Shown here piece after piece: positions 19,637 through 28,871 of a stretch of DNA of 64,000 nucleotides. The notes under the pieces were generated by a model. It was not told the origin of the DNA, did not search any database, and worked only from the letters and a program-made list of their open reading frames with translations. Origin of the DNA: Sporichthya polymorpha DSM 43042 (lineage in GTDB: Bacteria; Actinomycetota; Actinomycetes; Sporichthyales; Sporichthyaceae); assembly GCF_000384115.1 (NCBI RefSeq), contig NZ_KB913029.1:2951057-3015056 (forward strand), read 5' to 3'. How positions within the stretch are numbered: the first letter of the stretch is position 1; each line of letters begins with the position of its first letter. The position numbers and the translations under genes are program-made.

Positions 19637-20127
19637 GCACCGAAGCCGCCGAGACCCCTGAGGTCGCCGACCTCGAGGAGAACGCGCCCGAGTCCTACAC
19701 GACCGAGTCCGCGCCCACGATCACCCCGGTCTCGAACATCGAGCCCGGCGCGGCGACCGGTCGTCGCAAGGAGGCGGTCGCCCGCGTCCGCATCGTGCCC
19801 GGCACCGGCAAGTGGAAGATCAACGGCCGCGAGCTCGAGAACTACTTCCCGAACAAGGTCCACCAGCAGATCGTCAAGGAGCCGCTGGTCAGCCTCGGGC
19901 TGGAGAACAGCTACGACGTCTTCGTCCGGCTGCACGGCGGCGGCGTCTCCGGCCAGGCCGGCGCGCTGCGCCTCGGCATCGCCCGGTCGCTCAACGAGGC
20001 CGACGCCGAGCACAACCGCCCGACGCTGAAGAAGGCCGGCTTCCTCACCCGTGACCCTCGCGCCACCGAGCGCAAGAAGTACGGTCTGAAGAAGGCCCGC
20101 AAGGCTCCGCAGTACTCGAAGCGGTAA
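19633..20127 (+). CDS. rpsI: 30S ribosomal protein S9 with acidic N-terminal extension
   Basis: S9 reaches the P-site tRNA anticodon with its C-terminal tail, which ends correctly in APQYSKR. The S9 domain starts at [16 protein letters not shown] (about residue 41) and includes [19 protein letters not shown]. The first 40 residues are an acidic Glu/Thr/Pro extension, which gives 164 residues against about 130 in E. coli. Translation is coupled to rplM. A strong terminator follows. Confidence 0.97.
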   Translation: MSTEAAETPEVADLEENAPESYTTESAPTITPVSNIEPGAATGRRKEAVARVRIVPGTGKWKINGRELENYFPNKVHQQIVKEPLVSLGLENSYDVFVRLHGGGVSGQAGALRLGIARSLNEADAEHNRPTLKKAGFLTRDPRATERKKYGLKKARKAPQYSKR

Positions 20128-20144
20128 TTCAGCGCTTTCGTTCC

Positions 20145-20171
20145 GACCCGCGTCCCGTTGGGGCGCGGGTC
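20145..20171 (+). terminator. Terminator of the rplM-rpsI operon
   Basis: GACCCGCG (20145-20152) pairs with CGCGGGTC (20164-20171), extended by CCC/GGG on the loop side with one bulged T. GTGTGCGTTTTC follows, so a short T tract is present. It begins 17 bases after the rpsI stop. Confidence 0.75.
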
Positions 20172-20257
20172 GTGTGCGTTTTCGGCCCCCTGCGCCATCG
20201 TGTAGGCGATCATGGCCGGGTTCGGCACCAGGCACGCGCGCGATCAAGGGGTTCGAC

Positions 20258-21604
20258 ATGGGTCGGTTGTTCGGCACGGACGGCGTCCGCGGGGTCGCGA
20301 ACGTCGACCTGACGGCGGAGCTGGCCCTCGACCTGTCCGCCGCGGCGGCCCGGGTGCTCTCGGCGCAGCGGACGGCGGGTGGGCGGCCCCTGGCGGTCGT
20401 CGGCCGTGACCCCCGCGCGTCGGGGGAGTTCTTGGAGGCCGCGGTCGTCGCCGGCCTCGCGAGCGCCGGGGCGGACGTCGTCCGGGTCGGCGTGCTGCCG
20501 ACGCCCGGCGTCGCGCACCTGACCGCGGCGCTGGCGGCGGACCTCGGCGTCATGCTGTCCGCCTCGCACAACCCGGCGCCGGACAACGGCATCAAGTTCT
20601 TCGCGCGCGGTGGCCACAAGCTCCCCGACGCGACCGAGGACGAGATCGCCGCGCTGCTCGACGCCGACTGGACGCGGCCGACGGGCGGGGACGTCGGCCG
20701 GGTGCGTGACGAGGCGGACGCGCTGCGCCGCTACCTCGACTTCCTGCTGACCACCGCGCCGAACCGGCTCGACGGCATGACGGTCGTTCTCGACTGCGCG
20801 AACGGCGCGGCCTCCGAGGTCGCCCCGGCGCTGCTGCGCGCCGCCGGCGCCGAGGTCGTGACGCTGCACAGCGAGCCGGACGGCCTGAACATCAACGAGG
20901 CGTGCGGGTCGACCCACCCGGAGGACCTGCAGGCGGCGGTCGTCGCCCACGGCGCCGCGGCCGGGCTCGCCTTCGACGGCGACGCCGACCGGTGCCTGGC
21001 GGTCGATGCCGCGGGCAACCTCGTCGACGGCGACCAGATCCTCGCGATCCTGAGCCTGGCGATGAAGGAGGCGGGGCGCCTCGCCGACGACACCGTCGTC
21101 GTCACCGTCATGAGCAACCTCGGGTTCCGGCTGGCGATGTCCGACGCCGGGATCAAGGTCGTCGACACCGCCGTGGGGGACCGGTACGTCCTGGAGGCCA
21201 TGCGCGCGGCCAACTTCACCCTCGGCGGCGAGCAGTCCGGCCACGTCGTGATGCTCGAGCACGCGACCACCGGCGACGGCGTCCTCACCGGGCTGCACCT
21301 GCTCGCCCGGGTCGCGGCCACCGGCCGGAGTCTCGCGGAGCTCGCCGCGGTGATGACCCGGCTCCCGCAGGTGCTCGTCAACGTGAAGGGCGTGAACCGG
21401 GGCGGGATCGCGGGCAGCACGGGGCTCGCCGAGGCCGTCGCGGCCGCGGAGGCCGAGCTCGGCACCAGCGGGCGCGTCCTGCTGCGCCCGAGCGGGACCG
21501 AGCCCGTCGTCCGCGTCATGGTCGAGGCCGCCTCCGCCGAGCAGGCGCAGAGCGTCGCGGACCGCCTCGCGGACGCGGTCCGGCTGCACCTGCCGCTGTC
21601 CTGA
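20258..21604 (+). CDS. glmM: Phosphoglucosamine mutase
   Basis: GlmM converts glucosamine-6-phosphate to glucosamine-1-phosphate on the way to UDP-GlcNAc for the cell wall. The active-site phosphoserine is S103 in SASHNP, the metal-binding loop is DGDADR, and the phosphate-binding end is [15 protein letters not shown]. The ATG at 20258 gives the standard [19 protein letters not shown] and 448 residues. The next gene but for 153 bases is glmS, which makes its substrate, so the two form a pathway pair. Confidence 0.97.
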   Translation: MGRLFGTDGVRGVANVDLTAELALDLSAAAARVLSAQRTAGGRPLAVVGRDPRASGEFLEAAVVAGLASAGADVVRVGVLPTPGVAHLTAALAADLGVMLSASHNPAPDNGIKFFARGGHKLPDATEDEIAALLDADWTRPTGGDVGRVRDEADALRRYLDFLLTTAPNRLDGMTVVLDCANGAASEVAPALLRAAGAEVVTLHSEPDGLNINEACGSTHPEDLQAAVVAHGAAAGLAFDGDADRCLAVDAAGNLVDGDQILAILSLAMKEAGRLADDTVVVTVMSNLGFRLAMSDAGIKVVDTAVGDRYVLEAMRAANFTLGGEQSGHVVMLEHATTGDGVLTGLHLLARVAATGRSLAELAAVMTRLPQVLVNVKGVNRGGIAGSTGLAEAVAAAEAELGTSGRVLLRPSGTEPVVRVMVEAASAEQAQSVADRLADAVRLHLPLS

Positions 21605-21744
21605 CCTCAATCACTCCGACCGGTCCCCCGCCGGTCCCCCGGGCGGGCGGGACGAGTCGGGCATCCCGGACCCGAGGGGCCGCCGCGGACGGGTCGGGGA
21701 CCCCGGCTGGAGTCGTTCGGCCCGTCCGGCGCGGCGTCTGCCTC

Positions 21745-21750
21745 TACGCT
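21745..21750 (+). promoter_or_regulatory. -10 element of a probable leaderless transcript (glmS)
   Basis: TACGCT ends 7 bases before the glmS ATG. No ribosome-binding site is present between them, so the mRNA probably begins at or next to the start codon. A clear -35 box is not visible. Confidence 0.5.
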
Positions 21751-21757
21751 GATCATC

Positions 21758-23620
21758 ATGTGCGGGATCGTGGGGTATGTCGGCGGCGAGACCGTCGGTC
21801 GGGATGCGCTCGACGTGGTGCTCGCCGGGCTCAAACGCCTGGAGTACCGGGGCTACGACTCGGCCGGCGTGGCCCTGGTCGCCAACGGTGAGCTGAGCGT
21901 CGCGCGCAAAGCGGGCAAGCTCGGCAATCTGGTCGGGTTGCTCGCGGAGGAGCCGCTGCCCGCGTCGCAGACCGCGATGGGTCACACCCGCTGGGCGACC
22001 CACGGCGGCCCGACGGACCGCAACGCCCACCCGCACCGCGACTGCACCGGCAGGGTCGCGGTGATCCACAACGGGATCATCGAGAACTTCGCCCAGCTCC
22101 GGGACGAGCTGGAGTCCGCCGGCTGCGAGCTCAGCTCGGACACCGACACCGAGACCGTCGCGCACCTGCTCTCGCAGGAGTTCGAGGGCGCGGGCCGCGA
22201 CCTCGCCGAGGCGATGCGCCGCGTGTGCCAGCGTCTGGAGGGCGCGTTCACGCTCGTCGCCGTCCACGCGGACCTGCCGGACGTCGTCGTCGGCGCCCGC
22301 CGCAACTCCCCGCTCGTCGTCGGCCTGGGGGAAGGCGAGAACTTCCTCGCCTCCGACGTCGCCGCGTTCATCGCCTACACGCGTGAGGCGCTCGAGCTGG
22401 GCCAGGACCAGGTCGTCGAGCTGCGCCGCGAGGGCGTCTCCGTCACCAACTTCGACGGGACGCCGGCCGCCGTCCGTCAGTTCCACGTCGACTGGGACGC
22501 CGCCGCCGCCGAGAAGGGCGGCTACGACTACTTCATGCTCAAGGAGATCGCCGAGCAGCCGAAGGCGATCGCCGACACCCTGCTCGGCCGCGTCGGTCTC
22601 GACGGGCAGCTCGTCCTCGACGAGATGCGCCTGTCGGACGAGGAGCTCCGCGAGGTCGACAAGGTCGTCATCGTCTCCTGCGGGACGTCCTTCCACGCCG
22701 GCCTGATCGCCAAGTACGCGATCGAGCACTGGACGCGCATCCCCTGCGAGGTCGAGCTCGCGAGCGAGTTCCGCTACCGCGACCCGATCCTGTCCCGCTC
22801 GACGCTGGTCATCGCGATCTCGCAGTCCGGCGAGACCGCGGACACCCTGATGGCCGTGCGGCACGCCCGCGAGCAGCGCTCGCGCGTCCTCGCGATCTGC
22901 AACACCAACGGCTCGACGATCCCGCGCGAGTCCGACGCGGTCGTCTACACCCACGCCGGTCCGGAGATCGCCGTCGCCTCGACGAAGGCGTTCCTCGCGC
23001 AGATCGTCGCCTGCTACGTCGTCGGGCTCTACCTCGCGCAGGTCCGCGGTACGAAGTTCGGCGACGAGATCGCCACCGTCATGGACCAGATCAACGAGAT
23101 GCCCGCCGCGGTCGAGAAGGTCCTCGAGACCATCGAGCCGGTGCGCGCCCTCGCCCGCACGCTCAAGGACAAGAAGTCCGTGCTGTTCCTCGGCCGCCAC
23201 GTGGGGTACCCGGTGGCGCTCGAGGGAGCGCTCAAGCTCAAGGAGCTCGCGTACATGCACGCCGAGGGCTTCGCGGCCGGCGAGCTCAAGCACGGCCCGA
23301 TCGCGCTGATCGAGGAGGGCGTGCCGGTGGTCGTCACCGTCCCGTCCCCGTCGGCGCGGCACCGCCTCCACGACAAGATCGTGTCCTCGATCCAGGAGGT
23401 CCGCGCGCGCGGCGCCCACACGATCGTCATCGCGGAGGAGGGCGACGAGGCCGTCGTCCCGTACGCGAACACCCTGATCCGGATCCCGCAGGTCCCGACG
23501 CTGCTGCAGCCGCTGGTCTCCACGGTCCCGCTGCAGGTCTTCGCCTGCGAGATGGCGACGGTCAAGGGCTACGACGTCGACCAGCCCCGCAACCTCGCGA
23601 AGTCGGTCACCGTCGAGTAG
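21758..23620 (+). CDS. glmS: Glucosamine-6-phosphate synthase (isomerizing)
   Basis: GlmS makes glucosamine-6-phosphate from fructose-6-phosphate and glutamine. The N-terminus [10 protein letters not shown] carries the catalytic cysteine directly after Met. The class II glutaminase domain includes [19 protein letters not shown]. Two SIS sugar domains follow ([17 protein letters not shown] and [13 protein letters not shown]), and the C-terminus [13 protein letters not shown] is standard. No upstream ribozyme of the Gram-positive glmS type is possible here because the -10 element touches the start codon. Confidence 0.98.
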   Translation: MCGIVGYVGGETVGRDALDVVLAGLKRLEYRGYDSAGVALVANGELSVARKAGKLGNLVGLLAEEPLPASQTAMGHTRWATHGGPTDRNAHPHRDCTGRVAVIHNGIIENFAQLRDELESAGCELSSDTDTETVAHLLSQEFEGAGRDLAEAMRRVCQRLEGAFTLVAVHADLPDVVVGARRNSPLVVGLGEGENFLASDVAAFIAYTREALELGQDQVVELRREGVSVTNFDGTPAAVRQFHVDWDAAAAEKGGYDYFMLKEIAEQPKAIADTLLGRVGLDGQLVLDEMRLSDEELREVDKVVIVSCGTSFHAGLIAKYAIEHWTRIPCEVELASEFRYRDPILSRSTLVIAISQSGETADTLMAVRHAREQRSRVLAICNTNGSTIPRESDAVVYTHAGPEIAVASTKAFLAQIVACYVVGLYLAQVRGTKFGDEIATVMDQINEMPAAVEKVLETIEPVRALARTLKDKKSVLFLGRHVGYPVALEGALKLKELAYMHAEGFAAGELKHGPIALIEEGVPVVVTVPSPSARHRLHDKIVSSIQEVRARGAHTIVIAEEGDEAVVPYANTLIRIPQVPTLLQPLVSTVPLQVFACEMATVKGYDVDQPRNLAKSVTVE

Positions 23621-23648
23621 CCCGCGCCATCCCGCAGGAGCACGCCAC

Positions 23649-23654
23649 TAGGGT
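23649..23654 (+). promoter_or_regulatory. -10 element of a probable leaderless transcript (acpS)
   Basis: TAGGGT ends 7 bases before the GTG at 23662. The spacing matches that seen at glmS, tsaB, pcrA and the ABC-F gene. Confidence 0.45.
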
Positions 23655-23661
23655 TCGCGTT

Positions 23662-24111
23662 GTGATCGTGGGAGTCGGCATCGATGTCTGCGACATCGGC
23701 CGGTTCGCGACCGCGATGGCGCGGACGCCGGGGCTCGGGCCCCGGCTGTTCACCCCGGCCGAGCTGACGCGGGGGACCGCGTCCCTCGCGGCCCGGTTCG
23801 CCGCCAAGGAGGCGATCGCGAAGGCCCTCGGCGCCCCGAGCGGGCTCCTGTGGCACGACGCGGAGATCCTGTCCGACCGCAGCGGCCGGCCGACGCTGAC
23901 GGTCCGCGGGACGGTCGCCGAGCGGGCACGGCTGCTCGGGGTCTCCGCCTGGCACATCTCGCTGTCCCACGACGCCGGGGTCGCCTCGGCGATGGTGGTC
24001 GCCGAGGGGTGGGGGACCCCGCCGATCGGCGCCGCCGCCTCCAGCGGGCTCGGGCCGCCGTTCGCGCCGCCCGCGGCCACCCCCGAGCACCAACCCCCGT
24101 CCCAGGAGTAG
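23662..24111 (+). CDS. acpS: Holo-[acyl-carrier-protein] synthase
   Basis: AcpS transfers 4'-phosphopantetheine from CoA to a serine of acyl carrier protein. The family signatures are [14 protein letters not shown] with the metal-binding D8, and [13 protein letters not shown] with E50. The C-terminal [14 protein letters not shown] is also typical. A Pro/Ala-rich tail of about 30 residues extends the usual 120-residue enzyme. It forms a unit with the NAD(P)H-hydrate repair gene that begins 2 bases after its stop. Confidence 0.95.
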   Translation: MIVGVGIDVCDIGRFATAMARTPGLGPRLFTPAELTRGTASLAARFAAKEAIAKALGAPSGLLWHDAEILSDRSGRPTLTVRGTVAERARLLGVSAWHISLSHDAGVASAMVVAEGWGTPPIGAAASSGLGPPFAPPAATPEHQPPSQE

Positions 24112-24113
24112 TC

Positions 24114-25613
24114 ATGCGGACCGCGCACTCCGTCGCCGACGTCCGGGCCGCCGAGGCGGCCCTGATCGCCGAGCTGCGCAGGACCGGGCAGGGCGGGGAC
24201 GTCCTGATGAACCGGGCCGCGACCGGCCTTGCCACCGCGTGCGCGGGCCTGCTGGGGCGGGTCTACGCCTCCCGCGTCGTCCTGCTGGTCGGCAGCGGCG
24301 ACAACGGCGGGGACGCCCTCTACGCCGGCGCCCAGCTCGCCCGCCGGGGCGCGCGCGTCGACGCGCTGCTGCTTCACCCGGACCGCGCCCATGCCCGCGG
24401 GCTCGCGGCGTTCCGTGGCGCGGGCGGGCGGGTGGCTCCCGACGCGGCCGTGCTCGACCACGCCGACCTCGTCCTCGACGGGATCGTCGGCATCGGCGGG
24501 TCCGGCGGTCTGCGGCCGGGCGCGGCCGAGCTGGTTTCCCGGGCCGAGCTCGGCGGCGGGCTGATCGTGGCCGTCGACCTGCCCAGCGGCGTCGACGCGG
24601 ACACCGGCGAGGTCCCCGGCGTCGCGGTGCACGCCGACGTCACCGTCACGTTCGGGACCTGGAAGCCCGGGCTGCTGATCGAACCGGGCGCGAGCCACGC
24701 CGGGGCGACGACGCTCGTCGACATCGGCCTCGGCGACCACCTGCCGGACCCGGCCGCCTGCGCGCTGCAGGACGCCGACGTCCTCGTGCCGTTCGGCTGG
24801 CTGCTCCCCACCGCCGACAAGTACCGCCGCGGTGTCGTCGGCGTCGTGGCGGGCTCGAAGACCTATCCGGGCGCCGCGGTGCTCGCGGTCGGCGGCGCCC
24901 TGCGGGCCGGCGCGGGCATGGTGCGGTTCGCCGGGCCGGGTCGCGTGGCCGACGCCGTCCGGGCGGCCTGGCCGGAGGCGGTCGTGACCGAGGGCCTGGC
25001 GAGCGACGCCGGCCGCGTCCAGGCGTGGGTCGTGGGACCCGGACTGGGCACCGGCGCGAAGGCGCGCCGCCGCCTCGACGCCGTCCTGGGCAGCGACGTC
25101 CCCGTGCTCGTCGACGCCGACGGCCTGACGCTGCTCGCCGAAGCCGGCGGCCTGGAGCGATCGGCTCCGACGCTGCTGACGCCGCACGCGGGCGAGCTCG
25201 GGCGCCTGCTGACGGCCGAGGGCGTCGCGGTCGAGGGGCCGGCGGTCGAGGCCGCCCGGCTGGCGCACGCCCGGCGCGCGGCCGAGCAGTACGGGGCGAC
25301 GGTCCTGCTCAAGGGCTCGACGACCGTCGTCGTCCCGCCGGACGGTCCGGTCCGGGTCAACCCGACCGGCACCCCGCGGCTGGCGACCGCCGGGAGCGGT
25401 GACGTGCTGGCCGGCCTGGCCGGCACCTTGCTCGCGGCCGGACGGGATCCGGCCGACGCGGCGGCGACGGCCGCCTACCTGCACGGACTGGCGGCCCGCC
25501 TCGCGGCGGAGCCGGACGAGGCGGAGGCCGAGATCTCGGCCCCAGGCCCGGTCACGGCGACGGACATCGCGGCGGCCCTGCCGGCCGCCTGGCGGCACGT
25601 GGCCGGGGCCTGA
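24114..25613 (+). CDS. nnr: Bifunctional NAD(P)H-hydrate epimerase / dehydratase
   Basis: The enzyme repairs damaged hydrated NADH and NADPH. Residues 1-210 form the epimerase (YjeF N) domain with the motif GSGDNGGDALYAG and VDLPSGVDADTG. Residues 225-499 form the ADP/ATP-dependent dehydratase (YjeF C, ribokinase-like) domain with GSKTYPGAAVLAVGGALRAG, LLTPHAGELGRL and the catalytic NPTGTPRLATAGSGDVLAG. The ATG at 24114 follows a CAGGAG site. The gene is adjacent to acpS, as in many actinobacteria. Confidence 0.95.
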   Translation: MRTAHSVADVRAAEAALIAELRRTGQGGDVLMNRAATGLATACAGLLGRVYASRVVLLVGSGDNGGDALYAGAQLARRGARVDALLLHPDRAHARGLAAFRGAGGRVAPDAAVLDHADLVLDGIVGIGGSGGLRPGAAELVSRAELGGGLIVAVDLPSGVDADTGEVPGVAVHADVTVTFGTWKPGLLIEPGASHAGATTLVDIGLGDHLPDPAACALQDADVLVPFGWLLPTADKYRRGVVGVVAGSKTYPGAAVLAVGGALRAGAGMVRFAGPGRVADAVRAAWPEAVVTEGLASDAGRVQAWVVGPGLGTGAKARRRLDAVLGSDVPVLVDADGLTLLAEAGGLERSAPTLLTPHAGELGRLLTAEGVAVEGPAVEAARLAHARRAAEQYGATVLLKGSTTVVVPPDGPVRVNPTGTPRLATAGSGDVLAGLAGTLLAAGRDPADAAATAAYLHGLAARLAAEPDEAEAEISAPGPVTATDIAAALPAAWRHVAGA

Positions 25614-25640
25614 ACGACCCCGGCGGTGCCCGGAAGCGTT

Positions 25641-25775
25641 CTAGTACGGGAGCTTGCGCCCGGACGGGCTGCGGAGATCGAGCGAGCTCGGGTCGCGGCG
25701 CGACTGCTGGGCGCTGGTCCCCTTGCCCTTCTTGGCCAGGGTCTTGCGCTCGATGCGGATCTGGTTCTGCGCCAT
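25641..25775 (-). CDS. Small basic protein of unknown function (44 residues)
   Basis: I do not recognise a family. The protein is MAQNQIRIERKTLAKKGKGT followed by a Ser/Arg-rich part and ends RSPSGRKLPY. It is strongly basic and has no membrane segment. The ATG at 25775 is preceded by a very strong GGGAGGGGGTT ribosome-binding site at a good distance, which supports a real gene. It lies alone on the minus strand between nnr and alr. A nucleic-acid- or ribosome-binding role would fit the charge but is only a guess. An in-frame GTG at 25829 would add 18 residues. Confidence 0.65.
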   Translation of the reverse strand: MAQNQIRIERKTLAKKGKGTSAQQSRRDPSSLDLRSPSGRKLPY

Positions 25776-25907
25776 GGCCGAACCCCCTCCCCAAGGGGGC
25801 GGACGGTTACCGTCCGCTCTGTGCACCATGAGACGACATGACCTGGGTCACGGTTGCTCGGCGTTCGGATGATTTGGACATCCTTCAAACGGACGAGGGC
25901 CTCCCGT

Positions 25908-25940
25908 GACAGAAACGTGATGTGTTCTCGCGTTTCTGTC
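25908..25940. repeat. 10-bp inverted repeat upstream of alr
   Basis: GACAGAAACG (25908-25917) is the exact reverse complement of CGTTTCTGTC (25931-25940), with a 13-base spacer. It lies in the 266-base gap between the small minus-strand gene and alr. An operator or a terminator-like stem are both possible. Confidence 0.5.
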
Positions 25941-26041
25941 CGGGGATGCGGCCCGGTGTCCCGTTCGTCCCCGGCGCGTTTGTCCGGTGCGTACGCCCGG
26001 TGCGCGGCACCCGGCGTGTCGCGGTGCAAGGATGGGGAGCG

Positions 26042-27196
26042 ATGAGCGATTCCAGCCCGCCCCTGGGGAACGCGCAGGCGCGCGTCGACCTGGCCGCCGT
26101 GCGCTCGAACGTCGTCGCGCTCCGTGGTCACGCGGGCGCGGCCGAGGTCATGGTCGTGGTCAAGGCTGACGGCTACGGCCACGGCATGGTCCCCGTCGCC
26201 CGGGCGGCGATCGCCGGCGGCGCGACCTGGCTCGGGGCGGCGGTGCTGGAGGAGGCCGTCGGTCTGCGGGCGGCCGGGATCGGCCCCGACGACGCCCGGG
26301 TGCTGTGCTGGCTGATCGCGCCGGGCGCTGACCTGGCGCCCGCGGTTGCCGCCGACGTCGACCTGTCCGCGAACGCGGTCTGGGCCGTCGAGCAGGTCGC
26401 CGCCGCCGCCGAGGCCGCGGGGCGCACGGCCCGACTCCACCTGAAGATCGACAGCGGCCTCGGCCGCGGGGGCGCCACGGCGGCCGACTGGGACGACGTC
26501 GTCGGCGCCGCCCTCAAGGAGCAGGCGGCCGGCCGTGTGCAGGTCGTCGGCATCTGGTCCCACCTCGCGTGCGCCGACGAGCCCGGGCACCCGAGCATCG
26601 CGGCTCAGGTCGAGGCGTTCACCGCGGCCGTCGCCGCGGCCGAGCGGGCGGGCGTCCGGCCGGAGGTGCGCCACCTCGCGAACTCCGCCGGTGTCGTGAA
26701 CGTGCCCGAGGCCCACTTCGACCTGGTCCGCCCCGGCATCGCGGCCTACGGGTTCTCACCGATCCCGGAACTCGGCGACTCCGCGCACTACGGCCTCCGG
26801 CCGGCGATGACGCTCGCCGCGCGCCTGCTGCTCACCAAGGCGGTCCCGGCGGGCCAGGGCGTCTCCTACGGCCACACCTACGTCACCGACCGGCCGACCC
26901 GACTCGGCATCGTGCCGATCGGCTACGCCGACGGCATCCCGCGGACGGCGAGCAGCCGTGGCCCGATGCTGGTCGGCGGACGGCGCGTCACGATCGCCGG
27001 TCGCGTCTGCATGGACCAGGTCGTGCTCGACCTCGGGGACCTCGACGTGACCGCCGGCGACGAGGTGCTCGTGTTCGGCCCCGGCGACGGCGGTGAACCC
27101 ACGGTGCAGGAATGGGCCGACACGATCGGCACCATCACCTACGAGGTCGTCACCGGCATCGGGGCGCGAATTCCGCGGGTGTACACCGGCGCATGA
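26042..27196 (+). CDS. alr: Alanine racemase
   Basis: Alr interconverts L- and D-alanine with PLP and supplies D-Ala for peptidoglycan. The PLP lysine is K41 in VVKADGYGHG and the second catalytic base is Y276 in GVSYGHTY. RLGIVPIGYADGIPR and AGRVCMDQVVLDL are also typical. The ATG at 26042 follows a GGGGAGC site and gives 384 residues. The frame is open further upstream but without family match. The stop overlaps the hydrolase start (ATGA). Confidence 0.97.
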   Translation: MSDSSPPLGNAQARVDLAAVRSNVVALRGHAGAAEVMVVVKADGYGHGMVPVARAAIAGGATWLGAAVLEEAVGLRAAGIGPDDARVLCWLIAPGADLAPAVAADVDLSANAVWAVEQVAAAAEAAGRTARLHLKIDSGLGRGGATAADWDDVVGAALKEQAAGRVQVVGIWSHLACADEPGHPSIAAQVEAFTAAVAAAERAGVRPEVRHLANSAGVVNVPEAHFDLVRPGIAAYGFSPIPELGDSAHYGLRPAMTLAARLLLTKAVPAGQGVSYGHTYVTDRPTRLGIVPIGYADGIPRTASSRGPMLVGGRRVTIAGRVCMDQVVLDLGDLDVTAGDEVLVFGPGDGGEPTVQEWADTIGTITYEVVTGIGARIPRVYTGA

Positions 27197-28335
27197 GTTC
27201 GGCCGAACCGTTCGGAGTCACCGAAGCAGCAGCTGACGCGGGGTCAGGTGCCTTGCGCTGGGCGGTCAGTGCGGGTCTGATGGCCGGCGGCGCTCTCGCC
27301 ACGGCCGGGGCCCGGCGCTACGCCCGGGCGCGCGCCGCCGCCCGCCCGGACCCGTTGCGCAAGGAGCCGTTCGGCGCGCTGCACACCGACCCGATTCTCG
27401 TGACCGCGAACGACGGGGTCGAACTCGTCGTCGAGGTCGAGGAGCCGGACGGCGCTCCCGTCGGCGCCCCGACGATCGTCTTCCTCCCTGGCTTCTGCCT
27501 GCCGATGGACTGCTGGCACTTCCAACGTCGCGACCTGCGCGACCTGGGCCGGCTGGTCTTCTACGACCAGCGCGCGCACGGCCGGTCCGGGCGCGGGGCT
27601 CCCGAGCACGCCACGATCGAGCAACTTGCCGACGACCTCCACGCGGTCCTGCAGGCTGTGGCCCCGCAGGGTCCTGTGGTCCTCGTCGGGCACTCGCTCG
27701 GCGGGATGGTCGTCATGGGCTACGCCGACGCTCACCCGAAGCTCTTCGGTGACCGGATCGTCGGCGTCGCGCTGCTCACCACCTCGCCGGGCCGGCTCGC
27801 GGAGATGACCCTCGGCCTGCCCGCCGCGCTCGTGCAGCGGATGTGGCCGGTCGCGCCGACCGTCGTCAACCGCGTCGCCACCCACCCGCTCGCCGTGCGC
27901 CGCGGGATGAAGGCCGACCGCGGGATCGGGCTGATGATCACGCGCCGGCTGTCGTTCGGGCGCGCCGACGTCCCCACGTCGCTGGTGCGGTTCGCCGGTC
28001 GGCTGCTGTCGTCCACGCCGCTGGACGTCTTCGCCGAGTTCTTCGCCGAGTTCGACCGGCACGACAAGGAGGCCGCGCTCCCGGTGCTGCAGACGTGCCC
28101 CACGCTGATCGTCGCGGCCGAGCGGGACATGCTCACGCCCGCGGACCACAGCCGGGCCATGGCACGGATCCTCCCGGAGGCGGAGCTGCTGGTGCTGCCG
28201 CACTCCGGTCACCTCGTCCAGCTCGAGGATCCCGAGGAGGTCAACGCCGCGCTGCGCCGGTTGCTGGAGCGCGTGCGCCTGACCGCCGCCCCGACGGGCA
28301 AGCGGCGCAAGCCTGCGTCAGGATCGTCGTCATGA
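27193..28335 (+). CDS. Alpha/beta-hydrolase family protein
   Basis: The protein (380 residues) has an alpha/beta-hydrolase fold. The nucleophile elbow is GHSLGG with S168. The oxyanion region is FLPGFCLPMDCWHFQ, and the catalytic histidine probably lies in LPHSGHLVQLEDPEEV. A hydrophobic stretch at about residues 20-40 could be a membrane anchor or signal. The substrate is unknown. It sits between alr and tsaE in an unbroken run of overlapping genes, a position often occupied by such a hydrolase in actinobacteria. Confidence 0.85.
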   Translation: MSSAEPFGVTEAAADAGSGALRWAVSAGLMAGGALATAGARRYARARAAARPDPLRKEPFGALHTDPILVTANDGVELVVEVEEPDGAPVGAPTIVFLPGFCLPMDCWHFQRRDLRDLGRLVFYDQRAHGRSGRGAPEHATIEQLADDLHAVLQAVAPQGPVVLVGHSLGGMVVMGYADAHPKLFGDRIVGVALLTTSPGRLAEMTLGLPAALVQRMWPVAPTVVNRVATHPLAVRRGMKADRGIGLMITRRLSFGRADVPTSLVRFAGRLLSSTPLDVFAEFFAEFDRHDKEAALPVLQTCPTLIVAAERDMLTPADHSRAMARILPEAELLVLPHSGHLVQLEDPEEVNAALRRLLERVRLTAAPTGKRRKPASGSSS

Positions 28336-28856
28336 CCTCCCCCTTGGTGCTGGAGATCCCGACCGCCGCCGACATGCAGGCGCTCGGCGCGCGGCTGGCG
28401 TCCGTGCTGCGCGCGGGGGATCTCCTCGTTCTCACCGGCGACCTCGGCGCGGGCAAGACGACGCTGACGCAGGGCCTCGGTGCCGCGCTCGGTGTCCGGG
28501 GTCGGGTGGCGTCGCCGACGTTCGTCATCTCCCGGGTGCACCCGGCCGACGGGGCCGGCCCCGCGCTCGTCCACGTCGACACGTACCGGATGGCCGACGC
28601 CCTCGAAGTCGCGGACCTCGACCTGGAGTACTCGCTGGCGGACTCGGTCACGGTCGTCGAGTGGGGTGCGGGGCTGGTCGAGGACCTCTCCGCCGACCGG
28701 CTGGAGATCGTGCTCACGCGGCAGGCCGAGCCGCCGCCCGGGGCGGACCCTGACGACCCGAGCGCCGCAATCCGCACGGTGACCGTCACCGCGGTGGGCG
28801 ACCGGTGGGCCGGGACCGACCTCGCGGCGGCGCTGTGCGTGCCCTCCGGAGCCTGA
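28332..28856 (+). CDS. tsaE: tRNA threonylcarbamoyladenosine ATPase subunit TsaE
   Basis: TsaE is the ATPase that works with TsaB and TsaD to make t6A37 in ANN-decoding tRNAs. The P-loop GDLGAGKTT lies at residues 36-44, followed by GVRGRVASPTFVISRVH and the conserved HVDTYRM and VVEWGAG motifs. The length is 174 residues with a somewhat longer C-terminal end. The ATG overlaps the stop of the upstream hydrolase. tsaB follows after 15 bases. Confidence 0.95.
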   Translation: MTSPLVLEIPTAADMQALGARLASVLRAGDLLVLTGDLGAGKTTLTQGLGAALGVRGRVASPTFVISRVHPADGAGPALVHVDTYRMADALEVADLDLEYSLADSVTVVEWGAGLVEDLSADRLEIVLTRQAEPPPGADPDDPSAAIRTVTVTAVGDRWAGTDLAAALCVPSGA

Positions 28857-28858
28857 CC

Positions 28859-28864
28859 TACGCT
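28859..28864 (+). promoter_or_regulatory. -10 element of a probable leaderless transcript (tsaB)
   Basis: TACGCT ends 7 bases before the tsaB GTG and starts 2 bases after the tsaE stop. It suggests that tsaB-rimI can be transcribed on their own in addition to the upstream operon. Confidence 0.4.
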
Positions 28865-28871
28865 TGCGCGC

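Noticed and set aside
21605-21757. glmS ribozyme
   Set aside because: The gap is short, lacks the ribozyme core, and the promoter -10 box touches the start codon, leaving no leader.
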